A stretch of DNA of 36,575 nucleotides from Verrucomicrobiota bacterium (GTDB lineage: Bacteria > Verrucomicrobiota > Verrucomicrobiae > Limisphaerales > UBA11358). The DNA is taken from positions 1 to 36,575 of the forward strand of contig JACZKP010000151.1 of NCBI GenBank assembly GCA_014860005.1. The letters run 5' to 3'. The notes under the pieces are model-generated. The model saw only the letters and a list, made by a program, of their open reading frames with translations. It did not search any database and was not told where the DNA came from. How positions within the stretch are numbered: the stretch's first letter is position 1; each line of letters opens with the position of its first letter. Made by a program: the position numbers and the translations under genes. This document shows positions 7,142 through 13,699 of this stretch, one piece after another.

Positions 7142-9569
7142 ACGCCAGATTTTTGACCGCCGCACCTTCGTCAAACTGTCCGCGCTCGCCGCTGCCAGCG
7201 CGGTCGCTGGCATGCGGGCCGGCGCCGCCACAGCCGTGGGTTCACCAGTCCAAGCCGGTCCGGATGACCTCAAGTGGGACAAAGCCCCCTGCCGTTTTTG
7301 CGGCACGGGCTGTCATGTCCGCGTCGGCGTCAAGGACGGCAAAGTGGTGGCTATTGAAGGCGATCAACTCGCCGACGTGAACAAGGGTTTGCTCTGCGTG
7401 AAAGGCTATCACGTCGGCCTCGCGCTCTACGGCCAGGACCGTCTCACCACACCGCAACTGCGTCGCAATGGAAAACTCGAATCCATTTCTTGGGACGAAG
7501 CTATTGAAGTCATCGCCAAACGCATCATGGCCGCGCCCGAAAAGTTCGCGCTCTACGGCAGCGGTCAGTGGACGATTCCTGAAGGTTGCGCGGGCAACAA
7601 ATTCATGAAGGGCGGTCTCGGTAGCAACATGATTGATGGCAATCCCCGCCTCTGCATGTCCAGCGCCGTGACCGGTTATCTTTCGACCTACGGCGTGGAT
7701 GAACCCGCCGGCTGTTACGACGATCTCGACAAATGCGACGTACTCATCCTTTGGGGCAACAACATGGCCGAGATGCATCCGGTGTTGTTCTCGCGCGTGA
7801 TTGACCGCCGTACGCGTGGGGAAAAAGTCATGGTCATTGACATGGCCACGCGCCGCACGCGCAGCACCGATTTCGCGGATCATTATCTCGAGTTCCGCCC
7901 GCACAGCGATCTCGCCATCGCCAACGGCATCGCCCATCTGCTGCTCAAGCACGGCACTTACAACCGCGAATTTGTTGAAAAACACTGCAACTTCCGGCAC
8001 GACACCGCCACGCCCTCGTTGCTCGGCCAGCCGATGACCTTCGAGGAATACAAGAAGGAGATGGAACTCTACACGCCCGAGCATGTGGAAAAAATCTCCG
8101 GCGTGCCGGCGGAGAAAATCCGGCTGCTCGGCGACTTGTTTGGCAAGAAAGACCTGCGCATCACCAGCACCTGGTGCATGGGATTCAACCAACACAGCCG
8201 CGGCACGGACATCAACCGCCTCTGCCACGGCGTGCATCTTTTGAGCGGTCATTTCGGTCGGCCCGGCGATGCGCCCACTTCGCTCACCGGCCAGCCCAGC
8301 GCCTGCGGCACGGTGCGCGAAGTCGGCACGCTGTGTCATCTGTTGCCCGGCGGACGCCTCGTGGCCAATGCCGAACATCGCGCCGATTCGGAACGGTTCT
8401 GGAACGTGCCCGCCGGTCGCATCCCTCCCAAGCCCGGCTACCACACCGTCTTGATGTTCGAAAAGTTCTGCACCGCCACCGAGCAGGGTGGCGACGTGAC
8501 GACACTTTGGTCGCAAGTCACCAATCCAGGTCATACGCTGCCAAATTTGCACAAGCTTTTCAAAGCGAAGCAGAACCTCGCGGACAAGTTTCTCATCGTT
8601 TCGGACGTGTATCCGACCGCGACGACGGAACTAGCGGACTTGATTCTGCCCTCGGCGATGTGGGTCGAGAAGAATGGCATGTATGGCAACTCGGAACGCC
8701 GCACGCAACAGTGGTTCAAAATGGTCGAGCCGCCGGGCGACGCGCGGGACGATTGCTGGCAGACCATCGCCGTCGCGCGGAAGCTTTTTGAACTCGGCCA
8801 TCCCGGCATGAAGGACAAGGACGGCAAGTTCCTGTTCACCTTCAAGGACGCCGCCGGCAAGGAAGTGCCGGTGTGGGATTGGAAGCATTATTACGACGTG
8901 AATGTGGACGAGGCGTTGTTCGAGGAGTATCGGCAGTTCACGCCTTACAAACACAAGCACCTAGCGCCCTACACCGAGTACGTGAAAACGCGCGGGATGC
9001 GCTGGCCGGTCGTGCAGCAACCGGACAATTCGTGGCGTGAAACCAAATTCCGTTTCTCGGAATTCGATGACTCGTTCGTGAAGAAAGGCGCGGAGATTCA
9101 GTTCTATCACTCCGTCACCAAAGACTACAAGGCGCTGATCTGGTTCGCACCCTACGTGAAGGCCGCCGAAGCGCCGGACGCGGAGTATCCATTCTGGCTA
9201 TGCACCGGGCGCGTGTTGGAGCACTGGCATTCCGGCACGATGACCATGCGCATTCCGCAACTGCGCGGCTCCATGCCGCATGCTTACGTGGAGATGCATC
9301 CCGAGGACGCCGCCGCGCACGGCTTCGCCAACGGTGAAACGATACTTGTGAAAACCCGCCGCGGCGAACTTGCCCTGCCGGTCTGGCTCAACGGGCGCGG
9401 TCGCCCGCCGCGAGGTTCATTGTTCATTCCATTCTTTGATCAACGGTTGCTCGTGAACGACATCACCCTCGGGGCCACCGACCCGATTTCCTTCCAGCCG
9501 GATTACAAGAAATGCGCCGCCACCGTGGAACGAATCGGCGCGGCGAAGACCGCCGGAATCAAATCATGA
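7131..9569 (+). CDS. napA: NapA, periplasmic nitrate reductase catalytic subunit
   Basis: The 812-residue Mo-bis-MGD enzyme reduces nitrate to nitrite in the periplasm. DRRTFVKLSALAAASAVAG (9-27) is a Tat signal. The N-terminal [4Fe-4S] cluster is held by C53, C56, C60 and C88, and K90 in CVKGY is the usual electron-relay lysine. NPRLCMSSAVTGY places the molybdenum-ligating cysteine at C174, and the surrounding GSGQWTIPEG and LWGNNMAEMHP blocks are typical of NapA rather than of Nas, Fdh or Nar. One difference from most proteobacterial NapAs is His instead of Gly after the third cluster cysteine (GTGCHV). Its start lies within napD and its stop overlaps the start of a small open frame as ATGA. 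Confidence 0.95.
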   Translation: MNIERQIFDRRTFVKLSALAAASAVAGMRAGAATAVGSPVQAGPDDLKWDKAPCRFCGTGCHVRVGVKDGKVVAIEGDQLADVNKGLLCVKGYHVGLALYGQDRLTTPQLRRNGKLESISWDEAIEVIAKRIMAAPEKFALYGSGQWTIPEGCAGNKFMKGGLGSNMIDGNPRLCMSSAVTGYLSTYGVDEPAGCYDDLDKCDVLILWGNNMAEMHPVLFSRVIDRRTRGEKVMVIDMATRRTRSTDFADHYLEFRPHSDLAIANGIAHLLLKHGTYNREFVEKHCNFRHDTATPSLLGQPMTFEEYKKEMELYTPEHVEKISGVPAEKIRLLGDLFGKKDLRITSTWCMGFNQHSRGTDINRLCHGVHLLSGHFGRPGDAPTSLTGQPSACGTVREVGTLCHLLPGGRLVANAEHRADSERFWNVPAGRIPPKPGYHTVLMFEKFCTATEQGGDVTTLWSQVTNPGHTLPNLHKLFKAKQNLADKFLIVSDVYPTATTELADLILPSAMWVEKNGMYGNSERRTQQWFKMVEPPGDARDDCWQTIAVARKLFELGHPGMKDKDGKFLFTFKDAAGKEVPVWDWKHYYDVNVDEALFEEYRQFTPYKHKHLAPYTEYVKTRGMRWPVVQQPDNSWRETKFRFSEFDDSFVKKGAEIQFYHSVTKDYKALIWFAPYVKAAEAPDAEYPFWLCTGRVLEHWHSGTMTMRIPQLRGSMPHAYVEMHPEDAAAHGFANGETILVKTRRGELALPVWLNGRGRPPRGSLFIPFFDQRLLVNDITLGATDPISFQPDYKKCAATVERIGAAKTAGIKS

Positions 9570-9799
9570 ACGCGAATCGAACTGACCGATCCTCTGCTCG
9601 GGCAAGCGCGCGCGTCACGCCGTCTGCCGGTAGCGCAGGTTTCCAAACCTGCCGTATCGCCGATTTCCAAATCGACGAGGCGCGCGACGTCGTGCGGCCT
9701 GCGGGTTGGGAAACCCGCGATACAGCAGACTTGGAAGTCTGCGCTACGCTGCGGGGGTTGCCGCTCGGACGGGCTGTGTCACTTGAGGTTTTGCCGTGA
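9566..9799 (+). CDS. 77-codon open frame between napA and the napB-like gene, containing a palindromic element
   Basis: The ATG at 9566 overlaps the napA stop (ATGA) and the TGA at 9797-9799 overlaps the GTG start of the next gene (GTGA), so the frame exactly bridges the two genes. The middle 40 codons are the palindromic element at 9630-9747; the flanks (MNANRTDRSSARASARVTPS and GLPLGRAVSLEVLP) match nothing I recognise. The double overlap argues for translation, at least as a coupling device. It may be a small gene disrupted by, or created by, insertion of the element. Confidence 0.35.
   Translation: MNANRTDRSSARASARVTPSAGSAGFQTCRIADFQIDEARDVVRPAGWETRDTADLEVCATLRGLPLGRAVSLEVLP
9630..9747. 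repeat. Composite palindromic repeat element with GTAGC ends
   Basis: The ends GTAGCGCAG (9630-9638) and CTGCGCTAC (9739-9747) are perfect inverted repeats. Inside are four hairpins sharing one design: GCAGGTTT/AAACCTGC (9635-9652), CGATTT/AAATCG (9661-9674), GCGGGTT/AACCCGC (9701-9718) and GCAGACTT/AAGTCTGC (9725-9742), mostly with two-base loops. The hairpins are preceded or followed by GTAGC- or GTATC-like linkers, so the unit is a head-to-head array of a short palindromic motif. Confidence 0.75.
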
Positions 9800-10653
9800 A
9801 ACCCATCAATCCCGAAACTTACAAGAAGGCCGCCGTGATCTTCGGCGCGATTCTGATCACTGCCTCGGTGAGCGGTTACTTCATGGGTTTGCGTCAGACG
9901 GGTTCGCAAATCAGCATGACGCGCACGATCTCGCTGGCCACGCCCGACCCGGAGCGCCGCGCGATCATGGAGAGCAATAACGTTCCCATCGCCGTCGCTT
10001 ACGCGAAGCAGGATTGGTTGCGGGATGGACCGAATGCGGCCTGGTCGAATCACCTCGCCGCACTGTCTCAGGCAACGTTCGATCTCACCGCGCTCACCAA
10101 CGTCACCGAAGCGGAACGCGCCCAGGCCATCGGCGAGCGCGCCGCGCGGCGGGCGTTCGATGGCGCACCGCCAGTGGTGCCGCATCCGATTGCGCAGGAT
10201 TCCTCCTTCGCGTGTCTGGCCTGCCACGGTCCGGGATTGGTGATCAAGGACAAGGTCGCGTCGAAAATGAGCCATCCGCCTTACGCGAGTTGCACGCAAT
10301 GTCATGTGCCGGCAGGCGGGCTGGAACTTCCAATCGAAGTCGCCGCGTTGCGTGAGCCGCTCGCCGCGAATGAGTTTGTCAGTGTCGCCTCACCACAGCG
10401 CGGGAGTCGCGCCTGGCCGCAGGCGCCGCCGACCGTGCCGCATCGCACCCACATGCGCAACGATTGCATGAGTTGCCATGGTCCGCAGGGATTGTTCGGC
10501 CTGCGTACGCCGCACCCGGATCGCCAGTCTTGTCTGCAATGCCATGTGCCGAATGCGGAACTGGATCAACATCACTTTTTCGCTTCAGTCCCCGCAATTG
10601 GTGGGGAAAAATCGGCCACTACGGCCACCGCGACAGCGCGGAAAACGGAGTAG
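9796..10653 (+). CDS. napB: Tandem NapB-like tetraheme cytochrome c, electron donor to NapA
   Basis: The 285-residue product starts with GTG, with GAGG 8 bases upstream, and has an N-terminal signal/anchor (residues 11-31). The block GAPPVVPHPI followed by CLACH (140-144), KMSH and CTQCHVP (166-172), then a PLAANEF tail, matches the diheme NapB layout. A second copy of that layout follows: APPTVPHRTHMRNDCMSCH (heme site 224-228) and TPHPDRQSCLQCHVP (246-252). So it carries four hemes where NapB usually has two. It should pass electrons to NapA in the periplasm. The heme sites and the internal repeat are seen directly; the claim that it works as NapB is from family pattern and position. Confidence 0.8.
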   Translation: MKPINPETYKKAAVIFGAILITASVSGYFMGLRQTGSQISMTRTISLATPDPERRAIMESNNVPIAVAYAKQDWLRDGPNAAWSNHLAALSQATFDLTALTNVTEAERAQAIGERAARRAFDGAPPVVPHPIAQDSSFACLACHGPGLVIKDKVASKMSHPPYASCTQCHVPAGGLELPIEVAALREPLAANEFVSVASPQRGSRAWPQAPPTVPHRTHMRNDCMSCHGPQGLFGLRTPHPDRQSCLQCHVPNAELDQHHFFASVPAIGGEKSATTATATARKTE

Positions 10654-10657
10654 CTTC

Positions 10658-10909
10658 ATGCGATTGGTTTACCATCAAGTGGAGCGCCGCTCTCTGAGCC
10701 GGCGCGTAGCGCAATGTCGCCAGAACCGAGCCGGGTCGGAGACCGGCGCTCCGAGGGTTCACGTTGGCGATAGGTTCTGTAGCAGCGGATGTCAATCCGC
10801 TCCATTTTCCGCTGAAAAATTTGAGCCGACTCACGTCGGCTGCTACGAAGTGAACAAGGCGCTCCCTCACTTTGCGTCCTTCAATGTTGACTGGATTCAG
10901 TACCACTGA
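10658..10909 (+). CDS. 83-codon open frame in the spacer after the napB-like gene, spanning two palindromic elements
   Basis: It opens with ATG 4 bases after the napB-like stop and ends with TGA 3 bases before the ATG of the next ferredoxin gene, filling the spacer. It runs through the palindromic elements at 10681-10752 and 10779-10846. The peptide (starting MRLVYHQVERRSLSRRVAQC) resembles no known family. Confidence that it is a real gene is low; its fit between the two neighbours is the only support. Confidence 0.2.
   Translation: MRLVYHQVERRSLSRRVAQCRQNRAGSETGAPRVHVGDRFCSSGCQSAPFSAEKFEPTHVGCYEVNKALPHFASFNVDWIQYH
10681..10752. repeat. Palindromic repeat element, GGAGCGCCG family
   Basis: GGAGCGCCG (10681-10689) and CGGCGCTCC (10744-10752) are perfect inverted repeats, and the match extends imperfectly inward. 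The reverse complement of 10731-10752 is identical over 22 bases to the left end of the element at 26640, so the two are copies of one family. The present copy lies in the spacer after the napB-like gene. Confidence 0.7.
10779..10846. repeat. Palindromic repeat element with GTAGCAGC ends
   Basis: GTAGCAGC (from 10779) and GGCTGCTAC (to 10846) are inverted ends. Two hairpins lie just inside: AGCGGAT (10784-10790) with ATCCGCT (10795-10801), and AGCCGAC with GTCGGCT (10824-10841). The design, GTAG followed by a short palindrome at each end, is like that of 9630-9747 but with different stems. Confidence 0.65.
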
Positions 10910-10912
10910 CCC

Positions 10913-11278
10913 ATGAGTTCCGGCCTATCCAGACGTGGTTTGTTTTCGCTGTTCGGGCGCTCCTTGGGCGCACCGGCGAAAGCGGCGGTCCAAACCGCCT
11001 CAGGCGAAGCCGTGCCGCCAGCGGTTGATGCCACACCGAAAGTCGCTGTCATTCAAGGCCGATTCTGTCTCGCCTACACTTCCTTCTGCACCGTGTGTTC
11101 GGAACGTTGTCCCGTGCCGGGCGCGATGAAAGTGGAGAATGGCATTCCGATGGTCGTGGCCGACACTTGCACCGGCTGCGGTATCTGTCACGAAGTTTGC
11201 CCCGCACCGACCAATGCCGTGTTGGTGCTGCCGCGCCAGCGCATGCCGCGCTTCACCCCGCCACCAACCACCACATGA
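10913..11278 (+). CDS. Two-cluster 4Fe-4S ferredoxin (NapF/NapG-like)
   Basis: The protein has 121 residues. LSRRGLFSLFG (5-15) is the SRRGLF start typical of NapF-type proteins, possibly a weak Tat motif. Two cysteine sets are present: C52, C59, C62 and C66 (SFCTVCSERCPVPGA), and C86, C89, C92 and C96 (CTGCGICHEVCPAPTNAV). Each can bind one [4Fe-4S] cluster. Nap operons often include such accessory ferredoxins, used either for NapA maturation (NapF, cytoplasmic) or for electron supply (NapG, periplasmic); the sequence does not decide between these. Its stop overlaps the next gene's start as ATGA. Confidence 0.8.
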   Translation: MSSGLSRRGLFSLFGRSLGAPAKAAVQTASGEAVPPAVDATPKVAVIQGRFCLAYTSFCTVCSERCPVPGAMKVENGIPMVVADTCTGCGICHEVCPAPTNAVLVLPRQRMPRFTPPPTTT

Positions 11279-11637
11279 ATTCTGACGTCGAACCGACTTT
11301 CCCGCCGCCACCGCCGGACGATCCGCCGCTGAAGTTGCCGGAACTCAACCTGACGCTGCTGGACGCGGCGCAAGTGGAGGCACTGCTCCGCGACATCGAA
11401 GCCTGCACGCAGATCACCGAAATCATTCCCAAATACGCCACGCGCGGTCACGTGCCCGATACCGCAGCCGTCACCCTCGCCCAAGCCCGCGAGTTGCTGG
11501 CCACCCGCGCGGTCCGTGGACTGCAACTGCGCTACCGCTACGAGGACGCTGACTGGTGGGACACGTTGATGCTCGCGGGCGAACAATTCCGACTCGTCCG
11601 CATTCGTCATGATTTCACGGCCCCGACGAATGAGTGA
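11275..11637 (+). CDS. Conserved-looking 120-residue protein of unknown function, coupled to the nap ferredoxin
   Basis: It starts at an ATG that overlaps the ferredoxin stop (ATGA), so the two are probably translated together. The product begins with a proline-rich stretch (PTFPPPPPDDPPLKLPE), then a helical region (DAAQVEALLRDIEACTQITEIIPKYA) and a C-terminal part rich in aromatic and charged residues (QLRYRYEDADWWDTLM, FRLVRIRHDF). There is no signal peptide, membrane segment or cysteine pair, so it should be a small cytoplasmic protein. A role in assembling or regulating the nitrate reductase is a guess from position. The FNR-like box for the nrf genes overlaps its stop. Confidence 0.7.
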   Translation: MNSDVEPTFPPPPPDDPPLKLPELNLTLLDAAQVEALLRDIEACTQITEIIPKYATRGHVPDTAAVTLAQARELLATRAVRGLQLRYRYEDADWWDTLMLAGEQFRLVRIRHDFTAPTNE

Positions 11638-11647
11638 TTCGAATCAA
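11634..11647 (+). promoter_or_regulatory. FNR/CRP-family-like binding site before nrfHA
   Basis: GTGAT-TCGA-ATCAA matches TTGAT-N4-ATCAA at 9 of 10 positions and is nearly a perfect palindrome. A -10-like TTTATT lies at 11674-11679, which places the box centre about 42-45 bases before a start near 11682-11685, the usual class II activator position. The nrfH ATG follows at 11702. Together with the similar site at 3498 it suggests shared anaerobic control of nap and nrf. Confidence 0.5.
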
Positions 11648-11701
11648 CTCTTTGCTGTCTGACTGTTTTGTGGTTTATTCTCGCGCATTGGTTTTAAGAA
11701 G

Positions 11702-12163
11702 ATGAAACGCACCACCATCGCCGGAGTTGTCGTGGGAGGCTTGCTGGGCCTCGCGCTCGGCGTGGGCGCTTATACTTTCATCTACGCGAAGGGCGGGTCG
11801 TACCTCACCAATGACCCCAAGGCCTGCATCAATTGCCACATCATGCAGGATCAGTATGACGGCTGGATCAATTCGAGCCATCGCAGCGTGGCGTCCTGCA
11901 ACGATTGCCACACGCCCGCCGGCCTGGTTCCCAAATACTGGTCCAAGGCCCAGAACGGTTTTTGGCACTCCTTTTATTTCACGACCGGAAATCATCCCGA
12001 CCCCATCCAGATCAACGAGCGCAACCGCCGCATTACCGAGGACGCCTGTCGCAAGTGCCATTCGGAAATCGTCCACGGCATCGAAGGACTGGGCCGCGAC
12101 GACGCACCGGGCAATCGGGCTTCTTGTTTGCACTGCCACCGCAACGTCGGCCATGCGCACTGA
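11702..12163 (+). CDS. nrfH: NrfH, membrane-anchored tetraheme menaquinol dehydrogenase
   Basis: The 153-residue protein of the NapC/NirT/NrfH family has one N-terminal membrane helix (residues 7-28) and four heme sites: CINCH (42-46) followed by the IM pair typical of the Met-ligated first heme, CNDCH (66-70), CRKCH and CLHCH. It oxidises menaquinol and hands electrons to NrfA, with which it forms a membrane complex. The nrfA ATG follows 6 bases after its stop. It has its own probable promoter 20-60 bases upstream. Confidence 0.93.
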   Translation: MKRTTIAGVVVGGLLGLALGVGAYTFIYAKGGSYLTNDPKACINCHIMQDQYDGWINSSHRSVASCNDCHTPAGLVPKYWSKAQNGFWHSFYFTTGNHPDPIQINERNRRITEDACRKCHSEIVHGIEGLGRDDAPGNRASCLHCHRNVGHAH

Positions 12164-12169
12164 ATTTTT

Positions 12170-13609
12170 ATGAAACCAACCTCCTTGCCCACGAATGAAA
12201 ATCCCTCCGCCCGCAGTGGCGGACAGGTTCTGAAATTTGCCGTCGCCGCCGGGGTCGCTGCGCTGCTGGCCATCGGCGGCCTTGCGCTGTTGATGAACAT
12301 CATGGAGCGCAAGCAGGAGGCGAAGAATCCGTTCTTCCGCGTAGTGGAGTTGACCGATGACACCACCGATCCCGCGATCTGGGGAAAGAATTTTCCCGTG
12401 CAATACGACGCCTACAAACGCACGGTGGACCAGGTCCGCACCCGCTACGGCGGCAGCGAGGCCATGCCCCGCACGCCGACAGACGCGGACCCGCGTTCCC
12501 TCGTGGCGCAGTCCAAATTGGAGGAAGACCCGCGGCTAAAAGCGATGTGGGCCGGCTACGCCTTTGCCATTGATTTTCGCGAGGAACGCGGCCACGCGTA
12601 CATGCTGGACGACCAGACTTTCACCGAACGCCAGACCCGGCCCCAGCCCGGCGCGTGCCTCAACTGCCACGCCTCGACCTACACCGCGCACAAAATGGCC
12701 GGCGACGGCGACGTGGTGAAAGGTTTCGAGAAGATGAACGCCCTGCCATTTGCCGAGGCACGTCAAATGGTGGGACATCCCGTCGCGTGCATTGATTGTC
12801 ACGATTCCCAGACCATGCAATTGCGCATCACGCGCCCCGCGTTCATGGAAGGCATCAAAAACCTGAAGGCGAGCGAGGGCGTCAAGGATTACGACGTAAA
12901 CAAGATGGCCACCCGCCAGGAGATGCGCAGCTACGTGTGCGCGCAATGTCACGTCGAGTATTACTTCAAAGGCGATCAGAAACGCCTCACGTTCCCGTGG
13001 CACCAAGGCATCAAGGTGGAGAACATGCTCGCTTACTACGATGAAGTCGGGTTCAAGGATTGGACGCACGCGGACACCGGCGCGCCCGTGCTCAAGGCGC
13101 AACATCCCGAGTTCGAAATGTGGAGTCAGGGCATCCACGCCAAATCCGGCGTCTCCTGCGCGGACTGTCACATGCCCTACACTCGCGTGGGCGCGCACAA
13201 GGTCAGCGATCATCACGTTCGCAGTCCGCTGCTCAACATCAACAAAGCCTGCCAGACCTGTCACAAATGGCCGGAAGCCGAACTCTTGGAGCGCGTCGAG
13301 ACGATTCAATCGCGCACCCATCAGTTGCGCGATCTGGCGATGAACGCGCTGGTGGATTTGATCAATGATCTGAAAGCCGCCAAGGCCGCCGGCCGCACCG
13401 ATGCGGAACTGGCCCCGGCGCGCGAGTTCCAGCGCAAATCCCAGTTCTACGTGGATTTCGTCGAAGCCGAAAACTCGATGGGTTTCCACGCCCCGCAGGA
13501 AGCCGCGCGAATTCTGGCCGAGTCCATTGATTTTGCGCGCAAGGGGCAGAATGCGTTGCGCTCCGGCGCCGCTGCCGCACCCACTGCGGCGGTCGAAAAG
13601 CAGCAGTAA
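12170..13609 (+). CDS. nrfA: NrfA, pentaheme ammonia-forming nitrite reductase, CxxCH catalytic heme type
   Basis: The 479-residue protein reduces nitrite to ammonium with six electrons in the periplasm. An N-terminal hydrophobic segment (about 21-43) is a signal or anchor. Five heme sites are seen: CLNCH (163-167), CIDCH (207-211), CAQCH (257-261), CADCH (330-334) and CQTCH (361-365). The first site corresponds to the catalytic heme, which is CxxCK in E. coli and Wolinella; here the proximal ligand is His. The active-site residues appear conserved: Arg in IDFREER (R137), Tyr in CHVEYYF (Y264), and the K-A-Q-H-P-E motif (309-314), which supplies the calcium-binding Lys/Gln and the catalytic His (H312). 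A Gln/Ala-rich tail ends the protein. Confidence 0.95.
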   Translation: MKPTSLPTNENPSARSGGQVLKFAVAAGVAALLAIGGLALLMNIMERKQEAKNPFFRVVELTDDTTDPAIWGKNFPVQYDAYKRTVDQVRTRYGGSEAMPRTPTDADPRSLVAQSKLEEDPRLKAMWAGYAFAIDFREERGHAYMLDDQTFTERQTRPQPGACLNCHASTYTAHKMAGDGDVVKGFEKMNALPFAEARQMVGHPVACIDCHDSQTMQLRITRPAFMEGIKNLKASEGVKDYDVNKMATRQEMRSYVCAQCHVEYYFKGDQKRLTFPWHQGIKVENMLAYYDEVGFKDWTHADTGAPVLKAQHPEFEMWSQGIHAKSGVSCADCHMPYTRVGAHKVSDHHVRSPLLNINKACQTCHKWPEAELLERVETIQSRTHQLRDLAMNALVDLINDLKAAKAAGRTDAELAPAREFQRKSQFYVDFVEAENSMGFHAPQEAARILAESIDFARKGQNALRSGAAAAPTAAVEKQQ

Positions 13610-13699
13610 ATTCGCTGTCGCCACGCGAGTTGCGTCCGTCTCGCCAATTTCGCGCTTGCGCGGTGAGGCGAACGCCTGTTGCATGTCATTGGCTCGGCG

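Noticed and set aside
7242..8552. 436-codon minus-strand frame inside napA
   Set aside because: It is a mirror frame of napA caused by high third-position GC; no ribosome site or homology.
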